Part shown: piece after piece, positions 53,696 through 64,000 of the stretch
Layout of the letters: each line of letters begins with the position of its first letter
Numbering within the stretch: position 1 is the stretch's first letter
NCBI RefSeq assembly: GCF_029407905.1
Contig: NC_073628.1
Coordinates: forward strand, 21,357,501 to 21,421,500
Direction of reading: 5' to 3'
Origin: Bubalus kerabau
Taxonomy: Eukaryota; Chordata; Mammalia; Artiodactyla; Bovidae
DNA: 64,000 nt
Notes under the pieces: generated by a model
The model's input: only the letters and a program-made list of their open reading frames with translations
Told to the model about the DNA's origin: nothing
The model's database searches: none
Position numbers and translations under genes: made by a program

Positions 53696-53823
53696 GGACT
53701 TCCCTGCTGGTCCAGTGGTTAAAGACTGTGTGCTTCCAATTCAGGAGGCACAAGTTCAATCCTTGTTTGGAGAACTAAGATCCTGCATGCCTAGTGGCCC
53801 AAAGAGACAAGAAGAAGAAGAGA
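53696..53823 (+). mobile_element. CHR-type SINE, 3'-truncated
   Basis: Head ggacttccctgctggtccag, then ttcaggaggcacaagttcaa, gagaactaagatcctgcatg, ending in (AAG)n. Confidence 0.85.
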
Positions 53824-54299
53824 CAACCAGGGCTGGGGAGGCGCGAGTGGGAGAGGACATCTCTAACTGCCTATAACATCTCTAATACAAAAGGATTACT
53901 TTCAAAGGGACAGGCTTCTCCTGTCACTGCATTTGCCCCAGAGAAAAGATCTTCACTCCATTCCTTTCTTCTGAGAAATGACTTCTGGATTTGCTACAGG
54001 GAACTTTGAAACTTCTACAGGTTTTCCAGGGTCATGCACGGGAAAAGGCTCGTTGTCAGAGAATGGTGGAGTGTTTGGAATGTGCCAGCATGCACCTCCT
54101 GACCCTCAACATCTTGCAGTGCAGGGCACTGCAAGAATTTAGGATTTACCAGCTAGATTAGTATGCTTTCTGGGGTTGGGATTGACAGTCACATGGGTCA
54201 ACAGCCAGGCTAAAGCACGTCTCCAAGCCAGAGAGCGTTGATTGGACCTGCCTCCAGGCAGGAAAGGTCCTTGTTGCTATGATTTTTGTTTTACAGCTG
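53824..54299. other. Unique DNA
   Basis: No repeat or exon is recognised. Confidence 0.45.
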
Positions 54300-54306
54300 A
54301 AGTAAG

Positions 54307-54496
54307 TAACAAGAACTTCCCTTGTTACTGTCCCTACCTACCAATGCAGGAGATGCAGTTTCAATCCCTGGATCAGGAAGATTCCCTGGAGAAGAAGATG
54401 GCAACCCACTCCAGTATTCTTGCCTGGGAAATCCCATGGACAGAGGAGACTGGGAGGCTATAGTCCATGGGGTCGCAAAGAGTCGGACAACTGAAC
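54307..54496 (+). mobile_element. Bov-tA SINE
   Basis: The head is partly lost (aacttcccttgttactgtcc), but the B-box region, body and tail are clear. The flanking aagtaag at 54300-54306 and 54497-54503 is a 7-bp duplication. Confidence 0.9.
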
Positions 54497-54503
54497 AAGT
54501 AAG

Positions 54504-55765
54504 ATCCCAAGCACCTTCAGGATTCTCCCAAGGTCCCTCACAGGTGGAAGAGGCCACCAGAGGCCTTGTCATCCCCAGGGTACAGGGGTTCTGCTGAGCC
54601 GAGATCTTGTCTCTTTAGAGCTTGGATGACCAAGAGGATTCAGGATCAACGCTACACCTGCCGGGAAGCCGTGCTCTGATTCTGGGGAGAGGCCAGCTGA
54701 GGTCTGATTGCCAGGGCTCCAGCCTCCTTCTCACCTTGCTGGACACTGGCCATCCAGGCTCTGCGGGGAGCACAGCGCTGGGCAATGGGGATAGCCCCAC
54801 TGGAGACATGTGATGGAGCTTCTGCGGCAGCTTTTCTTGGGGCAAAAAAAGACACTTTACACAGTTACTTCTCCTACAAAACATCTCTGTCTTGAGACAG
54901 GTGTTGGAAACTTGTGGTCACCAAGTCAGCTGTGTTTGTCCGTCTATATGTTCTCTTGTTCTTTGGTGCTGAGCGCAGATGGGGTGGCTACATGGGACCC
55001 CAGTGCGGGGGATGCTGAGAGGGATAGGACCAGACCCTGTTTGCGGGGAGCTTTCTGTCCCACGCAGGCAACCCTCGCTCTCTCCATCTTTATGGAGCAT
55101 CCCAGCAGGGTTCTTTGTGCTTCACAGATGTTGTGTCCTAACTCAGGTCAGTCCAGGTGGTAGATGCTGAGCGGCCCAAAGTCACACAGATGACTGGAGC
55201 CCTGATTTGAAACTGGTTCTCTGCCAACAGAGCTCCACCCTCAGCCAACACGCTGAATTTAGACACTCAGTCCAGGGTAGGCCAGTGTGTCCAGGGAGTG
55301 CTGCGGCAGCTAGAGAAAGAAGCCGCCTCTTCGACTGTCACTGTCTCTGCCCAGTGGCTTTGAGAACCACTTCCTGATGCTCCGCCAAAAATTCTGGCAG
55401 CTTTCCTAGGCCAGCTTACAGAAAGGGACGAAAGGATGCTCCATTCAGATCATCTCCTACAGCCCAGAAAGAGGAAATATTTCCCACTCCCTGGCTTCTG
55501 GATACCAGGCTTTCTGCCTTGAGAAGTGAGATAAACAAGAGGCTGGGAGGGGCCTTAGAGGTAATCCAGTGGACTGGTCACCCCATCCCCTGTTTACTGG
55601 GAAGGAAAGAGGCTCACGTCAACTTACCGAAGTTCACGTCAGAGACAAGGAAGGATCCCAGCCCTGGTCCCCATGTTCCAACTCTCAGCTACTTCCTGGG
55701 TTGGAGATCAGTAGGGAAACACCATCTTTTTAAGGAGAGGGACTGGCTTTAGCATGTAGTATGCA
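54504..55765. other. Unique DNA with MIR traces
   Basis: MIR-like antisense pieces lie at about 55170-55245 (cccaaagtcacacagatgac) and 55550-55680. Overlapping frames of 60-120 codons at 54600-55160 lack splice context. Confidence 0.45.
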
Positions 55766-55914
55766 AAAGTGAAAGTGTTATTTGCTCAGTTGTGTCTGAC
55801 TCTCTGGGACCCCATGCACTATAGACCCCCATCTTCCTCTGTCCCTGAATTCTCCAGGATCAAACCCGGGTTTCTTGCATTGCAGGCAGAGTCTTTACCA
55901 TATGAGCCACCAGG
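55766..55914 (-). mobile_element. Bov-tA SINE with internal deletion
   Basis: agtgaaagtgttatttgctc to the head complement (accatatgagccaccagg), about 60 bp shorter than usual in the middle. tagtat occurs on both sides. Confidence 0.87.
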
Positions 55915-57254
55915 TAATAGTATCTATTAGGTTAAATTGGGGATAAACAGAGAAGCACTGATTTGAACATCTTAACTTCTGTTACTCTCACCTCTTTCCC
56001 GAACCTGGCATTCTCTGAGCACTGGATTTCAATAATTCCCATTTAAAGGAAATCTCTCTCTGCTGATTAACACTGAGCTTTATCCCTGCTAATAGACTTT
56101 ATTGAACACACCTCTCTAATTGATTGTACAATCCTTGCTCTCCTGGTCCAGGGACCAATTCTTTGGGAACACCAAGGCTGGAGTTCTCTCTGCACTCTGA
56201 TTTCCGCCTTCTGTCTTCTCAGCTCCATCAGTGAAAGTGTAGCCATGGGCCACTCGGGAATACTGAGACTGACCCCCATCTGGCAATCTGGGGAGTAAGG
56301 TGTAAACTTAACTCCTGCTGCCCCAAGTTTTACGAATGAAGATCCAGAGTCATGCTGGATTTTGAGTTTGGGGGAAGATGTATTTCCGAGGGTCATCTCT
56401 GAGCAGGAGAGGTTGTGGAACTAGCAGGGGACCTGAAGGGAGGGCTCGGGTGGAGATAACATCTCCAACCTGAAAAGCAGGGGGATGATTTATAGGCCTG
56501 GGCGTCTCGGCCTGATTCAGCAGAAGCCCGTTGTTTTATTGCACCAGGTGAAATTCAATCATTCCCAGGGAGCGCCTTTGCCCTGGAAGGGGGAGATATA
56601 GGCTCTTGTTAAGTTAGGATTAAGTTGCTGATTTCAGCAAGAGAAAACTAATGACCACCGCTGGCCACTCATTCACAGGGGGCACCTGCAGAGGAAACTC
56701 AGCCCTCTTCCCCCATCACCAGTGAGCGGGGCTTGAGCAGGGTGAGCGTTTGGATGAATCTCTGGGCATGGCCGTGCTCTAGGGCAACTCTTGGAGTCTG
56801 ACATTTCAAAGGACAAGTTTCTCGCTGGGGCTTATTTGCTTTCTGAGTTGGCACAGAGTGGGGACAAGGGGTGGAGACAGGAGCCCAGGTTTCCCAGGCG
56901 CTGTTCCCCTGAGTTGTCTTGCGAGCTCATGCACAGGCGATAAACCAGTTCACCTCCGCCCTGTACACTGGTGTCTCCTTCCTGAGTTTTCTTTTTGGAA
57001 AGCCTAGAGGCACCTCCACCCTCCTTTCCCGATCCCACTGCCAAGGGGTTCCTGGTCCTTGTGGTCAGTGGGTATTTCCTCCCAGGGAAGGAGGAGGGTG
57101 GCTGCCCCCACTTAGGGGCAGTACACATTCTGCTCTGCAACTATCTCCATCTCAAATGCAAATGCAACTTACGCAGATGCCTCATCAGACAGCACATTAG
57201 CTTGGCTTAGTAACAATCAGCTGAGACTAAAAATGAGGCTTAGCATCCACAATA
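55915..57254. other. Unique DNA, 1.3 kb
   Basis: Nothing is firmly recognised. 56350-56640 may be part of an old retroelement, but I cannot assign it. Confidence 0.4.
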
Positions 57255-57470
57255 GTGATAGTATCTATCATCTGTTGAATAATTAGTATGTACCAAGCGC
57301 TATGCTAAGTCCTCTACAAACAATATCTTTCTTTCTTCCTTCCTTTTTTTTTTTTTTTTTTTAATCCTCACCACAGTTCTGAGGCAGGTATTATATTTCA
57401 CATTCAGAAAGGTTCAGTTACGTATCCAGGGTTACACACTAAATAGTCAGAGACAGGAGCCAGGTCGTCG
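57255..57470 (-). mobile_element. MIR SINE split by a pyrimidine run
   Basis: Complement of the MIR core: gtaccaagcgctatgctaag, then ctttctttcttccttcctt plus about 18 T (57328-57362), then taatcctcaccacagttctg and ggttacacactaaatagtca. Confidence 0.72.
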
Positions 57471-57813
57471 GGCCGTCTGCACTTGGCTACAGGTGCTGGG
57501 GGCCATAGCAGAAACTGGGAAAGGGGCCACCTAGGTGGGGTGTTTTGCCTCAGAGGGAGGCAGAGAGGAACAAAAGAGAGCATCAGGTGGTGGAACCATG
57601 GGCGTCCTTAGAGTGGCACAGACCTCAACTCCAGTCTCAATTCTGACAAGTCTCTGCTCTGTGTTATCTTAGGCAACTGGCTTGTCTCTAATGGTCAGTT
57701 TCTTTATTTGGTGAATAGCAATAACAATGCCCTCTCTGACCCATCTGTTCTCAAGTCTCTGCTTAGGGTTTATTTGAAAGCCTCCCTGACCACTCACCCA
57801 TGCCTACTTTACC
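57471..57813. other. Unique DNA with MIR/L2 traces
   Basis: Weak sense MIR traces at 57640-57720 (ggtcagtttctttatttggt) and an L2-like piece at 57735-57813 next to the transposon. Confidence 0.35.
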
Positions 57814-57821
57814 CTTTAGAG

Positions 57822-58346
57822 CTGCAGTCCCCAACCTTATTGGCACCAGGGACCGGTTTCATGGAAGACAATTTTTTCACAGATGGGGGTGGGGGAGATG
57901 GTTTCAGGATGATTCATTACATTTATTGTGCACTTCTATTACTATCACATAGTGATATATAATGAGACAATTATACAGCTCACCATAATGCAGAAACAGT
58001 GGGAGCCCTGAGCTTATTTTCCTGCAATTAGATGGTCCCATCTGGGGGTGATGGGACTGAGTGACACCCGAAGTGTGTTGCTTATGTCCAGTCTACTCCA
58101 GAATCTCATTTTGATCTCTGTCACTGCAGAAAACCCTGCTTAACAAAGATAGGATATTGGAAATGGAAGCAGGCTTTTCAGTGCTTTTATGGCAATCTCA
58201 GGATATTCTGCCTTGACTTTAATCCAGAACACAGAGATCTGAAGTTGTCTCAAACATATGCTAACCCTAAACTCCTGTTGTCCAGCCCAGTTCCTAATAC
58301 ATCATGGACCCATATAGGCCTATGGCCTAGGGGCTGAGGACCCCTG
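57822..58346 (+). mobile_element. MER1-type hAT-Charlie DNA transposon
   Basis: The ends are near-inverted repeats: ctgcagtccccaaccttatt at left and gggctgaggacccctg at right. Inside are the typical gcaccagggaccggtttcat and ggaagacaattttttcacag. The 8-bp flanks ctttagag (57814-57821) and ctttaaag (58347-58354) are the hAT-size target duplication with one change. At 525 bp it is about the length of the longer MER1 form. It codes for no transposase and is long inactive. Confidence 0.85.
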
Positions 58347-58354
58347 CTTTAAAG

Positions 58355-58975
58355 CAGGGATGTGTCCGGTTACATCTGCAGCACCTCATAAAGCCTGAAT
58401 GAATGAGTGAGCTAACAACATGGAGTAAAATAAGCCGGAACAAGAAGACATTCAAGAGATTGGCTGTACTTGCCATTTTGGTAATTTTGCCTGGGGTCAG
58501 CTTCAGTGTTGAGACTCGGAATCACTGTATATACTCCGGGAGGGAAGATAACAGCGCTCCAGGATAGAGACACTCTTATTATTAACATCCCCAGTGTTGG
58601 TCACCCTGGCTTTTGGTCAGGACAGCAGTGTCCAATGAGGAGACAACACGGCCCTTGGAGACTTGAGCTCCTCCCAGGCAGCCCCTGTCTCCCTCTGCCT
58701 TCATTTACCAGCCTTTCAGTGAGTATTGAACGGACTGGAGGAGGTGGCCTTCCTTCTTTGGTATGTGCGTCCACCAGGGCACTCACCTCACTCTCTGAGC
58801 CAACGCAGAGTCCACAGGGGGAACGTCGAGATAGCGTGGCTCTTCTGAGAAGGAACCACCACAGGCCTGCCAGGGTGTCAAGTGCAGCCAGTGAGAAAGT
58901 GGAGGCAGAGGAGCTTGTGGGAAGGAGCCGATGCGTGGAGCCATCCAGCTAAAGCCCAGACATTTAGTCCCACCT
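58355..58975. other. Unique DNA
   Basis: A short L2-like end lies at 58355-58412 (cctcataaagcctgaatgaa). A 148-codon plus frame at 58506-58952 shows no known domain or splice context. Confidence 0.4.
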
Positions 58976-59249
58976 ACAGCATCTCCTTTTCATGCTGTTC
59001 ATGGGGTTCTCAAGACAAGAATACTGAAGTGGTTTGCCATTCCCTTCTCCAGTGGACCACATTCTGTTAGACCTCTCCACCATGACCCACCAGTCTTGGG
59101 TGGCCCCACGGGCATGGCTTAGTTTCACTGAGTTAAATAAGGCTGTGGTCCTAGTGTGATTAGACTGACAAGTTTTCTGTGATTATGGTTTCAGTGTGTC
59201 TGCCCTCTGATGCCCTCTTGCAACACCTACCATTTTACTTGGGTTTCTC

Positions 59250-59600
59250 TTACCTTGGATGTGGGGTATCTCTTCACGGCTGCTCCAGCAAAACACAGCC
59301 ACTGCTCCTTACCTTGGACGAGGGGTATCTCCTCACTGCCGCCCCTCCTGACCTTGGACATGGAATAGCTCCTCTACACCTTCCTGCGCCCACGCAGCCA
59401 CTGCTCCTTGGACGTTGGGTAGCTCCTCCAGGCCGCCGGCCCCGACCTCGGACGTGGGGCAGCTCCTCTCGACTGCTCCTGCGCTGCCGCTGCCTGGCAC
59501 TCTTGGCCGCCACCCCCGACCCTGGACGCGGGGTAGCTCCTCTTGGCTGCCGCCCCTGACCTTGGACGCGGGGTAGCTTCTCTTGGCCACTCCTGCGCCA
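59250..59600 (+). repeat. Tandem ~40-bp repeats in the Bov-B leader
   Basis: A phrase like ttggacgcggggtagctcct occurs about seven times at ~40-70 bp spacing (near 59258, 59314, 59353, 59409, 59448, 59520, 59562), separated by variable 'ggccgccgcccctgac' pieces. It is CpG-rich for this window. Long minus-strand frames here are by-products of the repeat. It may act as the internal promoter region of the LINE (inference). Confidence 0.85.
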
Positions 59601-59697
59601 TTGCAGCCACCCGCACTATACTCATTAGTCTCACCCACCCCTATAAAAAGTGACAACCCGGTAACCCCCGAACCCTGAGGCTGCTCTTGCTTTCTAG

Positions 59698-62400
59698 GAA
59701 TCAGTGAACTAAAATGGACTGGAATGGGTGAATTTAACTCAGATGACCATTATATCTACTACTGCAGGCAGGAATCCCTTAGAAGAAATGGAGTAGCCAT
59801 CATGGTCAACAAAAGAGTCTGAAATGCAGTACGTGGATGCAATCTCGAAAACGACAGAATGATCTCGGTTCATTTCCAAGACAAACCATTCAATATCACA
59901 GTAATCCAAGTCTATGCCCCAACCAGTAATGCTGAAGAAGCTGAAGTTGAACAGTTCTATGAAGACCTACAAGACCTTTTAGAACTAACACCCTAAAAAG
60001 ATGTCCTTTTCATTATAGGGGACTGGAATTCAAAAGTAGGAAGTCAAGAAACACCTGGAGTAACAGGCAAATTTGGCCTTGGAATATGGAATGAAGCACT
60101 GCAAAGACTAATAGAGTTTCACCAAGAAAATGCACTGGTCATAACAAACACCCTCTTCCAACAACACAAGAGAAGACTCTACACATGAACATCACCAGAT
60201 GGTCAACACCAAAATCGGATTGATTATATTCTTTGCAGCCAAAGATGGAGAAGCTCTATACAGTCAACAAAAACAAGATGAGGAGCTGACTGTGGCTCAG
60301 ATCATGAACTCCTTATTGCCAAATTCAGACTGAAATTGAAGAAAGTAGGGAAAACCACTAGACCATTCAGGTATGACCTAAATCAAATCCCTTATGATTA
60401 TACAGTGGAAGTGAGAAATAGATTTAAGGGACTAGATCTGATAGATAGAGTGCCTGATGAACTATGGATGGAGGTTTGTGACATTGTACAAGAGAGAGGG
60501 ATCAAGACCATCCCCATGGAAAAGAAATGCAAAAAAGAAAAATGGCTGTCTGAGGAGGCCTTACAAATAGCTGTGAAAAGAAGACAAGTGAAAAGCAAAG
60601 GAGAAAAGGAAAGATATAAGCATCTGAATACAGAGTTCCAAAGAATAGCAAGAAGAGATAAGAAAGCCTTCCTCAGAGATCAATGCAAAGAAATAGAGGA
60701 AAACAACAGAATGGGAAAGACATAGAGATCTCTTCAAGAAAATTAGAGATACCAAGGGAACATTTCATGCAGAGATGGGCTCCATAAAGGACCTAACAGA
60801 AGCAGAAGATATTAAGAAGAAGTGGCAGGAATACACAGAAGAACTGTACAAAAAAGATCTTCATGACCCAGATAATCACGATGGTGTGATCACTCACCTA
60901 GAGCCAGACATCCTGGAATGTGAAGTCAAGTGGGCCTTAGAAAGCATCACTATGAACAAAGCTAGTGGAGGTGATGGAATTCCAGTTGAGCTATTTCAAA
61001 TCCTGAAAGATGATGCTGTGAAAGTGCTGCACTCATGTCAGCAAATTTGGAAAACTCAGCAGTGGCCACAGGACTGGAAAAGGTCAGTTTTCATTCCAAT
61101 CCCAAAGAAAGGCAATGCCAAAGAATGCTCAAACTATAGCACAATTGCACTCATCGCACACGCTAGTAAAGTAATGCTCAAAATTCTCCAAGCCAGGCTT
61201 CAGCAATACGTAAACTGTGAAATTCCAGGTGTTCAAGCTTGTTTTAGAAAAGGCAGAGGAACCAGAGATCAAATTGCCAAAATCCTCTGGATCATGGAAA
61301 AAGGAAGAGAGTTCCAGAAAAACGTCTATTTCTGCTTTATTGACTATGCCAAAGCCTTTGACTGTGTGGATCACAATAAACTGTGGAAAATTCTGAAAGA
61401 GATGGGAATAGCAGACCATCTGACCTGCCTCTTGAGAAACCTATATGCAGGTCAGGAAGCAATAGTTAGAACTGGACATGGAACAACAGACTGGTTCCAA
61501 ATAGGAAAAGGAATACATCAAGGCTGTATATTGTCACCCTGCTTATTTAACTTCTATGTAGAGTAATCGTGAGAAACGCTGGGCTGGAAAAAGCACAAGC
61601 TGGAATCAAGATTGCCGGGAGAAATATCAATAACCTCAGATATGCAGATGATACCACCCTTATGGCAGAAAGTGAAGAAGAACTAAAAAGCCTCTTGATG
61701 AAAGTGAAAGAGGAGAGTGAAAAAGTTGGCTTAAAGCTCAACATTCAGAAAACGAAGATCATGGCATCTGGTCCCACCACTTCATGGGAAATAGATGAGA
61801 AACAGTGGAAACAGTGTCAGACTTTATTTTTGGGGCTCCAAAATCACTGCAGATGGTGATTGCAGCCATGAAATTAAAAGACGCTTACTCCTTGGAAGGA
61901 AAGTTATGACCAACCTAGATAGCATATTAAAAAGCAGAGACATTACTTTGCCAACAAAGTTTCGTCTAGTCAAGGCTATGGTTTTTCCTGTGGTCACGTA
62001 TGGATGCGAGAGTTGGAGAAAGCTGAGCGCCGAAGAATTGATACTTTTGAACTGTGGTGTTGGAGAAGACTGTTGAGAGTCCCTTGGCCTGCAAGGAGTT
62101 CCAACCAGTCCATTCTGAAGGAGATCAGTCCTGGATGTTCTTTGGAAGGACTGATGCTAAAGCTGAAACTCCAATACTTTGGCCACCTGATGCGAAGAGT
62201 TGACTCATTGGAAAAGACTCTGATGCTGGGAGGGATTGGGGGCAGGAGGAGAAGGGGACGACAGAGGATGAGATGGCTGGATGGTATCACCGACTCAATG
62301 GACATGAGTTTGGGTGAACTCCGGGAGTTGGTGATGGACATGGAGGCCTGGCGTGCTGCGATTCATGGGGTGGCAAACAGTCGGACATGACTGAGTGACT
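59698..62400 (+). pseudogene. Bov-B ORF2 remnant: endonuclease + reverse transcriptase
   Basis: Family role: ORF2 nicks target DNA with an APE-type endonuclease and copies the LINE RNA by target-primed reverse transcription. The readable frame begins at ISELKWTGMGEF, without the N-terminal ~40 residues of the endonuclease expected in the family. Endonuclease motifs VLFIIGDWN (~60000) and DCGSDHELLIAKF (~60300) are present. Stops are visible near 59820 (TGA), 59995 (TAA) and 60187 (TGA). 60336-60725 reads on, then shifts near 60722. 60775-61566 holds RT motif A (FIDYAKAFDCVDH) and B (GIHQGCILSPCLFNF). A shift at about 61566 precedes YADDTTLMAESEE (61640-61680). Further shifts lie near 61800 and 62010. 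Not functional. Confidence 0.93.
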
Positions 62401-62421
62401 GAACTGAACTGACAGCATCTC

Positions 62422-63229
62422 AGGGAGGTGGGGGAGGGTGGAGGGTCAGGGCAGAGCTGGCTCCATGCCCACTGCAGGCCCTACGAGGGTCCCTGCTGCT
62501 TTCACACAGGCTGAGCAACCACTCCAGAGCCATCCCTTCCTTCCCGCCTTCCTTTCCAACGCAAACCATTCCTCCAACCCAGCTCCTTCACCTCCACATC
62601 ATATGCTTCCCATCAGGCTCTCTGCCCCACTAAGTACTACGTGACAGCAGTAATAACAGAAGCTACTGTGGACAGAGATCACTCTGCAGCAGGTCCTGAT
62701 CTGAGCTCCCATGTTAACCCTCTGGGGAGGTACTATTATCACCCCCCTTTTACAGATGAGGAAACTGAGGCTTAGGTTATACACATAGACTAAGGTCACA
62801 CACATGGAGAAGCCTGAAATCAAGCCCAAGTATTCTGGCTTGGGGGTCTGTGATCCCAAGAGTCAGAGGAAGAGAGGACAGGGAGGGGAGAAAGCTGTTT
62901 TGCAAACAGGAAAACGGGAATGACCTGGGTGGCCAGCACCAGCCCCCTTGGAAGTATTCCCTTCACACTATCTCTGGATTTTGCACATCTGTTCCTCCCC
63001 ATCACTACCCAGTGCTACGTTCACTAGGGAGCAGGACCTCAGAGATTAGCCATCCACCCGGAAGGCAGCTGGCGGTGCCTTCTGTCTTCCAGGAGATGGT
63101 CAGACCTGTTCCCTCACCTGGGAAGTCCAGTGTATGGAGACACTGCTCTTCCAGCTGGGCCATGGGTTCTTGAAAGCAGGATGGAAGTGAGCTTAGAAAA
63201 TTGAGCCTCCCATACCCACCTTTCTCCCC
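62422..63229. other. Unique DNA with a MIR fragment
   Basis: A MIR antisense piece lies at about 62680-62835 (cttttacagatgaggaaact, gactaaggtcacacacatgg). The rest is unclassified. Confidence 0.5.
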
Positions 63230-63835
63230 AAGTACACACTCACATATTCACAGGCATGTACACACACTCATGGACATTCATACACACACTCATACACACA
63301 TGCAATGTACTTATGCAGTACACACATGCACACACTTACACACATATGACTCGTGTATACATGTATGAACATGTGGTAATACATGTGTATGTTCTGGCAT
63401 GCAACATGGATATATGCATGCACGCACATATGACTTGTGTGTACATGTGGGTGCACAGTCATACACACATGCATACGCAATCATACACACACATACACAC
63501 ACTCATACAGACATGTAACACACTTATGCAGTACACACATGCACACACTTATACATATAATGTGCACACTCAGCATGCACATATAATTCTTGCGTGCACA
63601 TAAACTCATACACATCCATGTGCACACCCATGCAGTACACACATGAAAACACTTATAATACAATGCACACGCATACAACTCATGTGTGCACACATAAGCA
63701 CACAGTCATACAGATACATACACACATGCACATTCACACACACACTTATACAGTACACACATGTACACGTTACATACACACAGGCGTACTCATGCATACT
63801 CATGCACACATACACACACCCACATACCCACGCAC
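63230..63835. repeat. CA-rich minisatellite with higher-order period
   Basis: About 600 bp of degenerate (CA)n, (CATA)n and TGCACA words. A longer word (acttatgcagtacacacatg) recurs near 63309 and 63522, and in changed form near 63627 and 63744, giving a ~105-117 bp (or doubled) higher-order spacing. It generates long His/Thr/Tyr- or Val/Cys-rich frames that are not genes. Confidence 0.88.
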
Positions 63836-64000
63836 ACACCTCCGCCTTAGGCCCCACCATAGACACCAGCCGCACCCACCCCGGGAAACAGTGGGGCCAC
63901 CCTGTGTCACAGTAACAGCTCCGTCCCCAGCTCCTTCCTCTCCTGCTTCGGCTTTTGACAACTGGGCTGATGTTTTTCAAACCACTTTTGTTTTTTACTG
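63836..64000. other. Unique DNA at window end
   Basis: No repeat is recognised. Cut by the window edge. Confidence 0.4.

Larger units (their letters stand above)
58986..62411 (+). mobile_element. Near-complete Bov-B (RTE-type) LINE
   Basis: This ~3.43-kb copy is flanked by a perfect 10-bp target duplication, acagcatctc, at 58976-58985 and 62412-62421. That fixes both ends. Layout: a 5' segment that resembles Bov-A in reverse (about 58999-59055), a 5' leader with GC-rich tandem repeats (59250-59600), a broken ORF2 with endonuclease then reverse transcriptase, and the tail gagtgactgaactgaactg. The ORF is disabled by stops, frameshifts and a missing endonuclease start. It is the source-type element for the many truncated Bov-B copies in this window. 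Confidence 0.95.

Noticed and set aside
58506..58952. 148-codon plus-strand frame upstream of the LINE
   Set aside because: No known domain, splice signal or codon pattern. The opposite strand is also partly open.
59333..59656. Arg/Gly-rich minus-strand frames of 80-107 codons
   Set aside because: They come from the GC-rich tandem repeats in the Bov-B leader.
63300..63780. Regularly spaced repeats that might suggest a CRISPR-like array
   Set aside because: The DNA is vertebrate, the 'spacers' are CA-rich like the repeats, and the period is irregular.
63256..63980. His/Thr-rich plus and Cys/Val-rich minus frames of 90-124 codons
   Set aside because: Products of the CA-rich minisatellite.

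Overview
The window is nuclear DNA from a ruminant, most likely a bovid such as cattle. Nearly every 1-2 kb holds a ruminant-typical retroposon: tRNA-headed Bov-tA SINEs, Bov-A2 dimers ending in a CAGCAG tail, Bov-B (RTE-type) LINE fragments ending in ACTGA repeats, cetartiodactyl CHR-type tRNA SINEs and ruminant L1 3' ends. Older pan-mammalian repeats (L2, MIR, MER5A, a MER1-type hAT element, an ERV-L type LTR) lie under them. There is no bacterial gene organisation. Almost all open frames are frames through repeats, and I recognise no exon of a known gene, so the window reads as intergenic or deep intronic DNA.

Layout. 0-9 kb: scattered Bov-tA SINEs in unique DNA, one of them split by a CHR SINE, plus L1 and L2 ends. 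9.4-11.5 kb: an antisense LTR, then a Bov-B carrying a nested Bov-A2, then a second Bov-B in the opposite direction. 11.5-16.4 kb: mostly unique. 16.4-25.9 kb: dense SINE, Bov-B and L1 insertions. 25.9-36.7 kb: repeat-poor, with MIR, MER5A, CHR elements and a local duplication around a Bov-B tail (29.6-29.9 kb). 36.7-38.3 kb: an old retroelement end with a ~160 bp, ~97% identical inverted duplication around a Bov-B. 40.3-41.9 kb: a ~105 bp direct repeat on either side of a small CpG-rich patch. 42-46.4 kb: nested CHR/Bov-tA and L1/Bov-B, then a Bov-B/SINE cluster. 47.3-50.5 kb: an L1 end, an ERV-L type LTR cut by a CHR SINE, and SINEs. 52.3-53.7 kb: a Bov-B, a candidate unannotated exon, and two SINEs inserted at one target site. 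57.8-58.3 kb: a complete MER1-type DNA transposon. 58.99-62.41 kb: a near-complete Bov-B LINE with target-site duplications and a broken ORF2. 63.2-63.8 kb: a CA-rich minisatellite.

The useful biology is the insertion history. Many elements have readable target-site duplications (TSDs), and several nestings give relative dates: CHR inside Bov-tA, Bov-tA inside CHR, Bov-A2 inside Bov-B, Bov-B inside L1, L1 inside L2, CHR inside an LTR. Family names come from recognition of consensus features without a database search. Boundaries are exact where a TSD is given and otherwise good to about 5-30 bp.
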